The translations under genes were made by a program, and so were the position numbers. Source: Leifsonia sp. AG29 (GTDB lineage: Bacteria > Actinomycetota > Actinomycetes > Actinomycetales > Microbacteriaceae). Taken from it: a stretch of DNA of 64,000 bases. Where the stretch lies: positions 558,001 through 622,000 of the forward strand of contig NZ_VMSF01000001.1 of the NCBI RefSeq assembly GCF_009765225.1, given 5' to 3'. Under the pieces are notes generated by a model. That model was not told the DNA's origin and searched no databases. It was given only the letters and a program-made list of their open reading frames with translations. Position 1 is the first letter of the stretch. Each line of letters starts with the position of its first letter. This document shows, in pieces, positions 33,664-41,983 of this stretch.

Positions 33664-34776
33664 GTGAGGACCTTTGGGGTGGAGGAGGAGCTCCTCCTGG
33701 TCGACGAACGGGGGCTGGCGGCACCGGTCGCTCCGGCGATGCTCGGCGACGCGCCGCCCGTGGTCGACGGCCCGCGTGTCGACTCCGAGATCCAGCAGGA
33801 GATGATCGAGACGCAGACCCGTCCCCTCCTCACGACCGGCGACCTGTTCGCCGACATCGTGGCGGGCCGCGAGCTGGCGGACGGCCTCGCACGTCCGCAC
33901 GGCGCGCGCGCCGCCGCCGTCGCCATGTCTCCGATGCGGCTGCGCCCGCACGCCACCGACGACCCGCGGTACGCGCTCATGATGCAGCGGTACGGTCTCA
34001 CGGCGACGAACACCCTCGTCTGCGGCTGCCATGTCCACGTGGTGATCTCCTCCCGGGAGGAGGGCGTCGCGATCCTCGACCGGATCCGCAACTGGCTCCC
34101 GGTCCTCCTCGCGCTGAGCGCGAACTCGCCCTTCTCGGGCGGCGTCGACACCGGGCATTCCAGCTACCGCTTCGTCGCGTGGCACCAGTGGCAGAGCGCC
34201 GGCCCCAACGACGTGTTCGGTTCGGTGGAGGCGTACGACCGGTTCGAGCGCCAGCTCGTCGAGACCGGCGTGATCCTCGACAAGGGCATGCTCTATCTCG
34301 ACGCCCGGCTCTCCCTCAAGCAGCCGACGGTGGAGGTGCGGGTCACCGATGTCCCGCTCGACGCGCGGGACACGGTCGTGCTCGCGGCGATCGCGCGCGC
34401 CCTCGTCGACACGGCCGTGGCCGAGTGGCACTCGGGCGCTCCGGTGTGCGTGCTGCCGTCCGCCGTCCTGCGCCTCGCCGAATGGCAGGCCGCGCTGACC
34501 GGGGTGAGCGGGCGCCTCCCTCACCCGGTGACGGGCCGCGAGGGCACCGCGGGACAGGCGGTCGCGGCGCTGCTCGAGCACGCGAGGCCGGCGCTCCAGC
34601 GCAACGGGGACTTCGATTTCGTCCGCCGGGGGCTGGAGCGGATCATGGCGACCGGTGGCGGCGCGGGCCGTCAGCGCGCCGCCTTCGCGCGCCGCGGCCG
34701 CATGCGCGACGTGGTCGGCGCCGCCGTCGAGGCGACTCACGAGCAGGCCACCGCCGACGACGATCTCGTCGCGTGA
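33664..34776 (+). CDS. YbdK-type carboxylate-amine ligase (glutamate-cysteine ligase 2 family)
   Basis: A 370-residue GCS2-like ligase, beginning V-R-T-F-G-V-E-E-E-L-L-L-V-D, the ATP/Mg-binding family signature, with E-I-Q-Q-E-M-I-E-T-Q-T following and C-G-C-H-V-H-V in the middle. Members form gamma-glutamyl amides weakly; true substrate often unknown. GTG 33664 keeps the signature at the N-terminus; an in-frame start at 33628 would add only low-quality residues. The neighbouring cysteine-forming genes make a gamma-glutamylcysteine-type product attractive, but that is inference. Confidence 0.87.
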   Translation: MRTFGVEEELLLVDERGLAAPVAPAMLGDAPPVVDGPRVDSEIQQEMIETQTRPLLTTGDLFADIVAGRELADGLARPHGARAAAVAMSPMRLRPHATDDPRYALMMQRYGLTATNTLVCGCHVHVVISSREEGVAILDRIRNWLPVLLALSANSPFSGGVDTGHSSYRFVAWHQWQSAGPNDVFGSVEAYDRFERQLVETGVILDKGMLYLDARLSLKQPTVEVRVTDVPLDARDTVVLAAIARALVDTAVAEWHSGAPVCVLPSAVLRLAEWQAALTGVSGRLPHPVTGREGTAGQAVAALLEHARPALQRNGDFDFVRRGLERIMATGGGAGRQRAAFARRGRMRDVVGAAVEATHEQATADDDLVA

Positions 34777-34846
34777 CGCCGCGGGTCGGGAGCACCTTCC
34801 GCGCCGACAGGAAGACGCCTATCCTGCCGAACATGACGGGGCGAAC

Positions 34847-35116
34847 ATGACCGGGAAGGAACTCGACCACCAGCACGCGGTCTACAGCTACGGGTCCCTC
34901 CCGCTGACCCTCATGTACAGCCCGACCGCGACCGCCGCGTGGGAGGTCTACTACGGAGGCGAGTACCTCGGTCTGATCGAGGAGGAGCACCGCTCAGGAG
35001 AGCTCTGGCCCTCGTTCGTCGCGCGTTTCCCGGGCGAGGAGGAGGACGGGGAGGGGATCCCCGCCAAGGATTGGCGCGTCGCCGTCGAGACGCTCGCGGC
35101 GCGCGCCGGGCTGTGA
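34847..35116 (+). CDS. Hypothetical 89-residue protein
   Basis: A small soluble, acidic protein starting M-T-G-K-E-L-D-H-Q-H-A and containing W-E-V-Y-Y-G-G-E-Y-L-G-L-I-E-E-E and D-W-R-V-A-V-E-T-L; alternating hydrophobic/charged residues suggest a compact beta-rich domain. I recognise no family. There is no ribosome site. TATCCT (34820-34825) could drive a leaderless message starting near an earlier ATG at 34832, which opens a five-codon frame ending in TGA across this ATG (ATGA), so translation may be coupled. Confidence 0.65.
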   Translation: MTGKELDHQHAVYSYGSLPLTLMYSPTATAAWEVYYGGEYLGLIEEEHRSGELWPSFVARFPGEEEDGEGIPAKDWRVAVETLAARAGL

Positions 35117-35138
35117 CGCGCACCGCGGAGCCCCACCG

Positions 35139-35318
35139 CTAGCCGCGATCCCCGCCGTCGCCCCGGTCGTCGTCCTCGTCGTTGGCGAACTCGTCGTGCT
35201 CGGGCTCGAACACGCCGTCAGCGTCGTAGGGCCCGCGGCCGTGTCCCTCCGCGATCGCGTCGACGTCGATCGGCTCGCCCGACGCTGTCTCCGGGAACTG
35301 CTCCTTCGCGTCGCTCAT
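35139..35318 (-). CDS. Small acidic protein, 59 residues
   Basis: A short frame with ATG 35318 and a strong AAGGAG site 6 nt upstream, ending at TAG 35139. The product is extremely acidic, with about 20 Asp/Glu and few hydrophobic residues, beginning M-S-D-A-K-E-Q-F-P-E-T-A-S-G and ending in a D-D-D-R-G-D-G-G-D-R-G tail; probably disordered. It starts 33 bp downstream of the antiporter stop on the same strand. No family recognised. The ribosome site and codon pattern support a real gene; it is easily missed because of its length. Confidence 0.65.
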   Translation of the reverse strand: MSDAKEQFPETASGEPIDVDAIAEGHGRGPYDADGVFEPEHDEFANDEDDDRGDGGDRG

Positions 35319-35351
35319 GGTGGACTCCTTCCGTTCCGGGTGCCGCGCACT

Positions 35352-36938
35352 CTACTCTCCCGGCTCCTGCTCGGTGAGCCGCACCTCCTCGATGTCGAGC
35401 CGCCGCTGCAGCTCGCGGAGCACGATGTCGTCGATGCGCCCCTGGTCGCGGAGACGGAGCATCTCCTCACGCTTCCGCGCGAGCAGGGCGAGTCGCAGCT
35501 CGGTGTCCTGGCGGATGCGCTCGGCGGCCTGCTCCGCGTCCTCCGTCTCGTCCTCGAGCTCGAGGAGCTCCAGGTGCTCCTCGTACTCGCGCCGGATCCG
35601 GTCGCTGACCTCCCGGTCGACGCGGAGTTTGCGGGCCAGCGCCGGGAGTTCGTCCAGAGCGGCCCGCGCGGCGGCGGTCTCGGCCAGCGAGCGCTCCTCC
35701 ACGACCGACTCGTCGCCGGAGAACTTCGCCCAGCGGACGAGGCCGGGCAGAGCGAGCCCCTGCACCACGAGGGTGACGACGATGACCCCGGTCGTGACGA
35801 ATACGATGAAGTCGCGGCCCGGGAACGGGTGGCCGCCTCCGATCGTCGCGGGCACGGCGAGGGCCGCCGCCAGCGAGACCGCTCCGCGGAAGCCCGAGAA
35901 GCCGCTGACCACCCGGGCCCGGTTCGTCAGGCGCCGGGTGCGCTGCTTGGGGCGGCGGTCGACCAGGCGGAGGAAGTAGGCCGTTCCGAAGAGGTACGCG
36001 AACCGCACGGCGATGATGAGGGCCGAGACGGCGGCGATCGCCAGGAGCCCCATGCCGAGGTCCGAGCCGGCGAGGGCCGCCGTCGCCCGCGGCAGCTCGA
36101 TGCCGACCAGCATGAACAGGCTCGCGTTGAGGAGGAACGTTGCCAGGGTCCAGAAGGCATCCGTCTGCCTCCGCCCCTCCGCTACGCCCGTGCGGGGCCC
36201 GGCCTGGCTGATGATGAGCCCCGCGACGACGACGGCGAGGACGCCCGACGCGTGGATGGTCTCGGCCAGGAGGTAGGCGAGGAAGGGGGTGATGAGCACG
36301 GCGATGTTCTGCGTGAGGCCGTCGCCGAGCCGCTTGCGGGCGAGGATGGCGAGCCACGCGACGAGCGCGCCGACCAGGGCGCCGCCGCCGTACGCGAGGA
36401 CGAACGTGAGCGCCACGGCGCCGAAGGTGACCTGCGTGTCGCCGACGGTGAAACCGACCGCCAGCGACCACAGGACGAGCGCCGTGCCGTCGTTCACGAG
36501 GCTCTCCGCCTTGAGGATGGTCACGTTGCGCCGGGGGAGCTCGCGCGTGAGCGAGGTCACGGCGGTCGCGTCGGTGGGAGCCACGGCGGCTCCCAGCACC
36601 CAGGCGGGACCCCAGGGGAGCCCCATGGTGTGCGCGAGCGCGGCGACGGCCGCCGCGGTGATGAAGACGAGACCGGTGGCGTTCAGGATGATGCCCCGGA
36701 AGTTGTGCCGGATCTCACGGAGCGACGTCGTGAGGCTCTCCCAGTAGAGGAGCACCGGCAGGAAGAGGAACAGCACCACCTCCGGGTCGAGCTGGATCTC
36801 GCGGAACAGCGGGATCAGCCCGATGAGGACGCCGAACGCGACGAGGAGCAGGGGCTGCGCCAGTCCGGTCTTGTGCGCGACGACCTTGGTGAGCAGGGTC
36901 GTCAGACCGATCACGACGACGAGCTCGAGACCCAGCAT
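35352..36938 (-). CDS. CPA1-family Na+/H+ antiporter
   Basis: A 528-residue protein with 12 or so membrane helices (1-400) and a long cytoplasmic, charged, probably coiled-coil C-terminal tail (about 410-528). Ion-binding motifs are V-A-P-T-D-A-T-A-V and K-A-E-S-L-V-N-D-G-T-A-L-V, the ND motif of NhaP/NHE-type exchangers. ATG 36938 has GGGAGG upstream; extra residues from the longer frame are not membrane-like. Exchanges Na+ (or K+) for H+ in pH and salt balance. Confidence 0.92.
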   Translation of the reverse strand: MLGLELVVVIGLTTLLTKVVAHKTGLAQPLLLVAFGVLIGLIPLFREIQLDPEVVLFLFLPVLLYWESLTTSLREIRHNFRGIILNATGLVFITAAAVAALAHTMGLPWGPAWVLGAAVAPTDATAVTSLTRELPRRNVTILKAESLVNDGTALVLWSLAVGFTVGDTQVTFGAVALTFVLAYGGGALVGALVAWLAILARKRLGDGLTQNIAVLITPFLAYLLAETIHASGVLAVVVAGLIISQAGPRTGVAEGRRQTDAFWTLATFLLNASLFMLVGIELPRATAALAGSDLGMGLLAIAAVSALIIAVRFAYLFGTAYFLRLVDRRPKQRTRRLTNRARVVSGFSGFRGAVSLAAALAVPATIGGGHPFPGRDFIVFVTTGVIVVTLVVQGLALPGLVRWAKFSGDESVVEERSLAETAAARAALDELPALARKLRVDREVSDRIRREYEEHLELLELEDETEDAEQAAERIRQDTELRLALLARKREEMLRLRDQGRIDDIVLRELQRRLDIEEVRLTEQEPGE

Positions 36939-37081
36939 GCGGCCTCCCTTCCGACACATCCTCCCGCGATCCCGGGCGCGGCTGAACCCTGCCTCGCTCA
37001 TAGGAAGCCCTGAGAAGACCCGTCATCGGCGCATAGGTCCACCAAAGGTCACGGAAGTGTAACGGCGACAGGGTGTCCTGC

Positions 37082-38389
37082 ATGTCGCAAGAACCCGTCC
37101 CTCCCGCCCTCGACATCGTGGTGCCCGTCCACAACGAGCAGGCGACGCTCGAGACGTCCATCGAGCGGCTCCACGCCTACCTGACCTCGGCCGTCCCGCA
37201 GAGCTGGCGCATCACGATCGCGGACAACGCCAGCACCGATGCGACCCCCGAGCTCGCGGACCGCCTCGCCGCGCGCCTCCCGGGGGTCGTCGCCGTCCAC
37301 CTCCCGCTCAAGGGCCGCGGCCGCGCGCTCAAGACCGTGTGGAGCGCGTCGCCCGCGGAGGTGCTCGTCTATCTCGACGAGGACCTCTCGACCGATCTGG
37401 CCGCCCTGCCGCCGCTGGTGGCGCCTCTCCTGTCGGGGCACTCCGATCTCGCGATCGGCACCCGGCTTGGCCGCAGCTCGCGCGTCACCCGCGGGGGGAA
37501 GCGCGAGTTCATCTCGCGCAGCTACAACCTCCTGCTCCGCCGGACGATGGCGGTCGGGTTCTCCGACGCGCAGTGCGGGTTCAAGGCGATCCGGCGGGAG
37601 GTGGCCGAGCGCCTCCTCCCGCTCGTCGAGGACACGGGGTGGTTCTTCGACACCGAGCTGCTGATCCTCGCCGAGCGCGCGGGTCTCCGCATCCACGAGA
37701 TCCCGGTCGACTGGGTGGACGACCCGCACAGCTCGGTCGACATCGTCCGCACGGCGCGCGAGGACCTGAAGGGCATGATCCGAGTGGGAGCAGGCATCGC
37801 ACGCGGCCGGATCCCGCTCGAGTCGATCTACGCCGAGCTCGGGAGGCGCCCCTTCGCGCCGCCCCGGGCGCCCAGCTTCTTCGGCCAGGTCGTCCGCTTC
37901 GCGGCGGTCGGGGTGCTCTCGACAGCGGCGTACGGGCTGATCTATCTGGCGCTCCGACTCGTGCTCCCGCCGCAGGTGGCGAACTTCGCGTCGCTCCTCA
38001 TCACCGCGGTCGCGAACACCTGGGCCAACCGCCGGTTCACGTTCGGGGTCCGGGGGCGCGGTGCCGTGCGGCACCAGTTCCAGGGCCTCGTCGTGTTCGG
38101 CATCGCGTGGGCGCTGACCAGCGGCTCGCTCGCGGCGCTGCACGCGACGGTTCCCGGCGCCTCCGCCCGGCTGCAGCTGGCAGTGCTGACCGCGGCGAAC
38201 CTGCTCGCAACGCTGGTGAGGTTCGTGCTCCTGCGGCTCTGGGTGTTCCGCGGGGCGCGGGCGAGCGCCTCCCACCCGCACTCCGACGCCCACTCCGACC
38301 CCGCGCCCGCAGTGCCCGCGCTGCCTGTCGCGCCCGCCCCGACCGAGCTCCGCCGACCGGCGCTCACGACCGAGAAGGAAGCATCATGA
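37082..38389 (+). CDS. Family 2 glycosyltransferase fused to a GtrA-like membrane domain
   Basis: A 435-residue protein. Residues 10-240 are a GT2 catalytic domain like dolichyl/polyprenyl-phosphate sugar synthases (I-V-V-P-V-H-N-E, A-D-N-A-S-T-D-A-T, V-Y-L-D-E-D-L-S, Q-C-G-F-K-A). Residues about 260-385 are a four-helix GtrA domain (V-R-F-A-A-V-G-V-L-S-T), proposed to flip the lipid-linked sugar. The C-terminus is Pro/Ala-rich. The 4-bp overlap with the PMT-like gene suggests it makes the lipid-linked donor that enzyme uses. The architecture resembles the Bacillus YkcC/YkcB pair. GTG 37073 is an alternative start. Confidence 0.88.
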   Translation: MSQEPVPPALDIVVPVHNEQATLETSIERLHAYLTSAVPQSWRITIADNASTDATPELADRLAARLPGVVAVHLPLKGRGRALKTVWSASPAEVLVYLDEDLSTDLAALPPLVAPLLSGHSDLAIGTRLGRSSRVTRGGKREFISRSYNLLLRRTMAVGFSDAQCGFKAIRREVAERLLPLVEDTGWFFDTELLILAERAGLRIHEIPVDWVDDPHSSVDIVRTAREDLKGMIRVGAGIARGRIPLESIYAELGRRPFAPPRAPSFFGQVVRFAAVGVLSTAAYGLIYLALRLVLPPQVANFASLLITAVANTWANRRFTFGVRGRGAVRHQFQGLVVFGIAWALTSGSLAALHATVPGASARLQLAVLTAANLLATLVRFVLLRLWVFRGARASASHPHSDAHSDPAPAVPALPVAPAPTELRRPALTTEKEAS

Positions 38390-40533
38390 CCATCACCGCA
38401 CCTCCCACCGGCCCGACCCGCACGACCGTCGCCCCCGCCGTTGCCGGCGCCCCTCCGAGCGGACCGCGCTCGCTCCTGCGGCGCCTGGTGCGCGGCCGGG
38501 CCGACGCCGCGGCCTGGGAGCGACCCGCGCTGCTCGGACTGCTGCTGGCGACCGCGCTGCTCTACCTCTGGGACCTGTCCGCGAGCGGCTGGGCGAACTC
38601 CTTCTACTCGGCCGCTGTGCAGGCCGGATCCGTCAACTGGGAGGCGTTCTTCTACGGCTCGAGCGACGCGGCGAACTCGATCACGGTCGACAAGCCCCCG
38701 GCGAGCCTGTGGATCATGGCGCTCTCGGTGCGGTTGTTCGGGCTGAGCTCCTGGAGCATCCTCGTGCCCGAGGCCCTTATGGGCGTCGCGACCGTCGCTC
38801 TCGTCTACGCGACGGTGCGCAGGCACTTCTCGGCGCGAACAGCGCTGCTGGCCGGCGGCGTGCTCGCCATCACGCCGGTCGCCGCGCTGATGTTCCGCTT
38901 CAACAATCCCGACGCGCTGCTCGTGCTCCTGACCACCCTGGCGACCTCCCTCACCCTGCGCGGCATCGAGTCGGGGCGGATCCGCTGGGTCGTGTGGGCC
39001 GGCGTCGCGGTCGGCTTCGGATTCCTGACGAAGCAGCTGCAGGCATTCCTCGTGCTCCCGGCGCTCGCCGGGGTGTACCTGGCGGCGGCCCCGGTGCGGC
39101 TGCGGAAGCGCTTCGGCCACCTGCTCGCGGCCCTCGGAGCCGTGATCGTCTCGGCGGGCTGGTGGGTCGCGATCGTCGAACTGGTGCCGGCCTCCCTCCG
39201 GCCCTACATCGGCGGTTCTCAGACGAACAGCTTCCTCGAGCTGACGTTCGGCTACAACGGGCTCGGCCGGCTCACCGGGAACGAGACCGGAAGCGTGACC
39301 GGCGGTGCCGGGGGAGGCGCGGCCGGCGGCGGCATGTGGGGTGCGTCCGGCATCCTGCGGCTCTTCGAGAACGAGGTCGGCGGTCAGATCGCCTGGCTCC
39401 TCCCGGCGGCGCTGGTGCTCCTCGTCGTCGGCCTCCTGCTCGGGAGGCGGTGGACGCGCACCGACGGACGGCGCGCGACGCTGCTGCTGTTCGGTGGGAC
39501 GCTCGTGGTGACCGCGCTCGCTTTCAGCTTCATGGCCGGGATCTTCCACGCCTACTACACAGTGGCGCTGGCGCCCGCGCTCGCCGTGACCGTCGCCGTC
39601 GGCGCCTCGCTCGCGTGGGGTGCCCGGCGCCTCCTCGCGGTGCGGATCGTGTCGGCGCTCACGGTGCTCGGAACGGGCGTGTGGGCCTGGGTGCTCCTCG
39701 ACCGGGCGAGCGCCTGGCTGCCATGGCTCAAGGTGGTGGTGCTGGTCGCCTCCGTCGTGGCCGCGGTGCTGCTGCTTCTCCCGCCGCGGGGGAAGGGGCT
39801 CGGCGCCGCCACCATCGCGGTGTCGCTGACCGCCGCTCTGCTGGCGCCGCTCGCCTACACGCTCCAGACCGTGACGACCGGGCACTCGGGCTCGATCGTG
39901 ACCGCGGGACCGACGGTCGCCGGAGCGGTGGGCGGTCCGGGAGGGGGTCGCGGGTTCGGCGGGGCGCCGAACGGCGCGGGGGCGAACGGCGCGCCGAATG
40001 GCGCCGCGCCGAACGGGGCGGGTGCCGCCGGCGGCTTCGGCGGACCGCAGAACGGGGCGGCGCCCGGTGCGGGCGGGGCTCCGGGCGCGGGCGGGGCTCC
40101 GCGTGCGGGCGGGGCTGCCGGGACGGGCGGCGCCGTGCCCGGTGGTGCGGGTCAGGCCCTCGGAGGCGGGCGGGCCGGCGGTCTGCTCGATTCCGCCACC
40201 GTGGGCTCGGCGCTCGCGACACTTCTGAAGACCGACGCCTCGTCGTACACGTGGGTGGCAGCGGCGATCGGATCGAACTCCGCGGCGGGCTACCAGCTCG
40301 CCACGCAGGAGGCGGTCATGCCCATCGGGGGCTTCAACGGCTCCGACCCGTCGCCGAGCCTGACGCAGTTCGAGCAGGACGTGGCCGCGAAGAAGATCCA
40401 CTACTTCATCGCGGGCGGCGTGGGTCGCGCGAACGGCGGGAGCAGCACCTCCAGTGAGATCGCCACGTGGGTCGAGCAGAACTTCACGGCGAAGACCGTC
40501 GACGGGGTGACCGTGTACGACCTGACGTCGTAG
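38386..40533 (+). CDS. PMT-like (GT39/GT83-type) membrane glycosyltransferase with C-terminal extracytoplasmic domain
   Basis: A 715-residue integral membrane glycosyltransferase. The N-terminal GT-C region has about 12 helices (about residues 40-510) with the acidic V-D-K-P-P motif after helix 1 and R-F-N-N-P-D-A-L. A Gly/Ala/Asn/Pro linker of roughly 85 residues (about 520-605) follows, then a C-terminal domain with G-S-N-S-A-A-G-Y-Q-L-A-T and G-G-F-N-G-S-D-P-S-P, typical of the YkcA/B family. It would transfer a sugar from a polyprenyl-phosphate donor outside the membrane; acceptor unknown. ATG 38386 overlaps the GT2 stop by 4 bp. Confidence 0.9.
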   Translation: MTITAPPTGPTRTTVAPAVAGAPPSGPRSLLRRLVRGRADAAAWERPALLGLLLATALLYLWDLSASGWANSFYSAAVQAGSVNWEAFFYGSSDAANSITVDKPPASLWIMALSVRLFGLSSWSILVPEALMGVATVALVYATVRRHFSARTALLAGGVLAITPVAALMFRFNNPDALLVLLTTLATSLTLRGIESGRIRWVVWAGVAVGFGFLTKQLQAFLVLPALAGVYLAAAPVRLRKRFGHLLAALGAVIVSAGWWVAIVELVPASLRPYIGGSQTNSFLELTFGYNGLGRLTGNETGSVTGGAGGGAAGGGMWGASGILRLFENEVGGQIAWLLPAALVLLVVGLLLGRRWTRTDGRRATLLLFGGTLVVTALAFSFMAGIFHAYYTVALAPALAVTVAVGASLAWGARRLLAVRIVSALTVLGTGVWAWVLLDRASAWLPWLKVVVLVASVVAAVLLLLPPRGKGLGAATIAVSLTAALLAPLAYTLQTVTTGHSGSIVTAGPTVAGAVGGPGGGRGFGGAPNGAGANGAPNGAAPNGAGAAGGFGGPQNGAAPGAGGAPGAGGAPRAGGAAGTGGAVPGGAGQALGGGRAGGLLDSATVGSALATLLKTDASSYTWVAAAIGSNSAAGYQLATQEAVMPIGGFNGSDPSPSLTQFEQDVAAKKIHYFIAGGVGRANGGSSTSSEIATWVEQNFTAKTVDGVTVYDLTS

Positions 40534-40587
40534 CGGGACCCGGTGCGGGCGCGGCCCGGTGTCGGAGGTGTCGGCCAGGATGGGAGG

Positions 40588-41961
40588 ATGACCGACAGCA
40601 GCACCGGGTCGCCGGCCCCCGCCCCCGGGGGCACGACGCTGCCCGACCCGCGCGTCCCCGAGCCGTCCCACGGCAGGCTCGGAGTCGCGGGAGGGACGGC
40701 CCTCTACGTCGCCGCGGTGCTCGGCACCGGAATCCTCGTGCTGCCGGCGCTGGCGGCCGCCGCGGCCGGCCCGGGGGCCATCATCGCCGTGGCGGCGCTG
40801 GCGGTCATCTCGATCCCGCTCGCCGCGACGTTCGCGGCGCTGTCCCGCCGCCACCCCGACGCGGGAGGCGTGGCGACCTTCGCCCGCCGAGCCTTCGGAC
40901 CGACGGCGGCGCGGATCATCGGGTACTGGTTCTTCTTCGGCACACCGATCGGCGCTCCGATCGCCGCGCTCATGACGGCGCGCTACGTCGTCGCGGTCAC
41001 CGGGGGCGACGCCGGCACGACGACGCTGATCGCCATCGGCCTGATGGTCGTCCCGTTCGCGGTCGCGGCGTTCGGCGTCCGGTTCACGGCATCGGTGCAG
41101 CTGGTGCTCTCGGGGGCCCTGGTGGCGGTGCTCGTGCTCGTCCTCGCGGCGGCGGCGCCGCACGCGCGTCCCGAGAACCTGCAGCCGCTCCTCCCGCACG
41201 GATGGGGCGGGGTCGGGCTCGCCATGAGCCTCTACATCTGGGCTTTCGCCGGCTGGGAGGCGGTGGCCGGCATCGGCGGCGAGTTCCGTCATCCACGTCG
41301 CGACATCCCGCGCGCGACGACGTTCGCGCTCATCATCGTGTCGGTGGCGTACCTCGCCATCCAGACCGTGACCGTGACGGTGCTCGGCGGTCGCGCGTCG
41401 GGGAGCACCGTCCCCCTGCTCGATCTCGTCGAGGTCGCCACCGGTCGCGGAGGCGGGGTCGTGGTGGCCGTGATCGCGGCGATCGTCGTGACCGGGGTCT
41501 TCAACGCCTACCTCGCGGCCTTCAGCAAGCTCGGGGCGGCCATGGGCCGAGACGGCGACCTTCCGGTGTGGTTCGGCCGCGGCGCGGAGAACGGCGCCGT
41601 CGCCCGGCGCGGTCTGCTGCTCTCCGTCGTCGTCACCGGGCTGTACTCGGTGCTCGTGCTGTGGAGCGGCGATCTCCAGCCGTTCATCCTCGTCCACACC
41701 AGCATCGCCGCCGCGGTGTACGGCCTGGGCGTCGCCTCCGCCGTGGTCCTCCTCCCGCGTCGTTCCGCCGGGTGGTGGATGGCCGTGCTCTCGACCGTGT
41801 TCGCTGCGGGGCTCCTCCTGCTCGCCGGCTGGCACCTCGTCTTCCCCGCGGCGATCGCCGGAGTGGCCGTAGCCGTCGGTCTCGTGCTGGCGCGCCCGCG
41901 GCGCCGCCCGGCTCGCGGCGCCGGGCGAGGCCCGGAGAGCACATCGCGCATAATGGGGTGA
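40588..41961 (+). CDS. APC-superfamily amino-acid permease
   Basis: A 457-residue transporter with about 12 helices. The first helix has the broken-helix motif V-L-G-T-G-I-L-V-L-P (backbone substrate site of the LeuT fold) after a Pro-rich cytoplasmic N-terminus; helix 6 region reads S-L-Y-I-W-A-F-A-G-W-E-A. GGGAGG abuts the ATG rather closely. C-terminus ends in a basic R/P-rich tail. Substrate is probably an amino acid or amine; not specified. Confidence 0.9.
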   Translation: MTDSSTGSPAPAPGGTTLPDPRVPEPSHGRLGVAGGTALYVAAVLGTGILVLPALAAAAAGPGAIIAVAALAVISIPLAATFAALSRRHPDAGGVATFARRAFGPTAARIIGYWFFFGTPIGAPIAALMTARYVVAVTGGDAGTTTLIAIGLMVVPFAVAAFGVRFTASVQLVLSGALVAVLVLVLAAAAPHARPENLQPLLPHGWGGVGLAMSLYIWAFAGWEAVAGIGGEFRHPRRDIPRATTFALIIVSVAYLAIQTVTVTVLGGRASGSTVPLLDLVEVATGRGGGVVVAVIAAIVVTGVFNAYLAAFSKLGAAMGRDGDLPVWFGRGAENGAVARRGLLLSVVVTGLYSVLVLWSGDLQPFILVHTSIAAAVYGLGVASAVVLLPRRSAGWWMAVLSTVFAAGLLLLAGWHLVFPAAIAGVAVAVGLVLARPRRRPARGAGRGPESTSRIMG

Positions 41962-41983
41962 GCCGCCGACCGGAGGGGACCGT

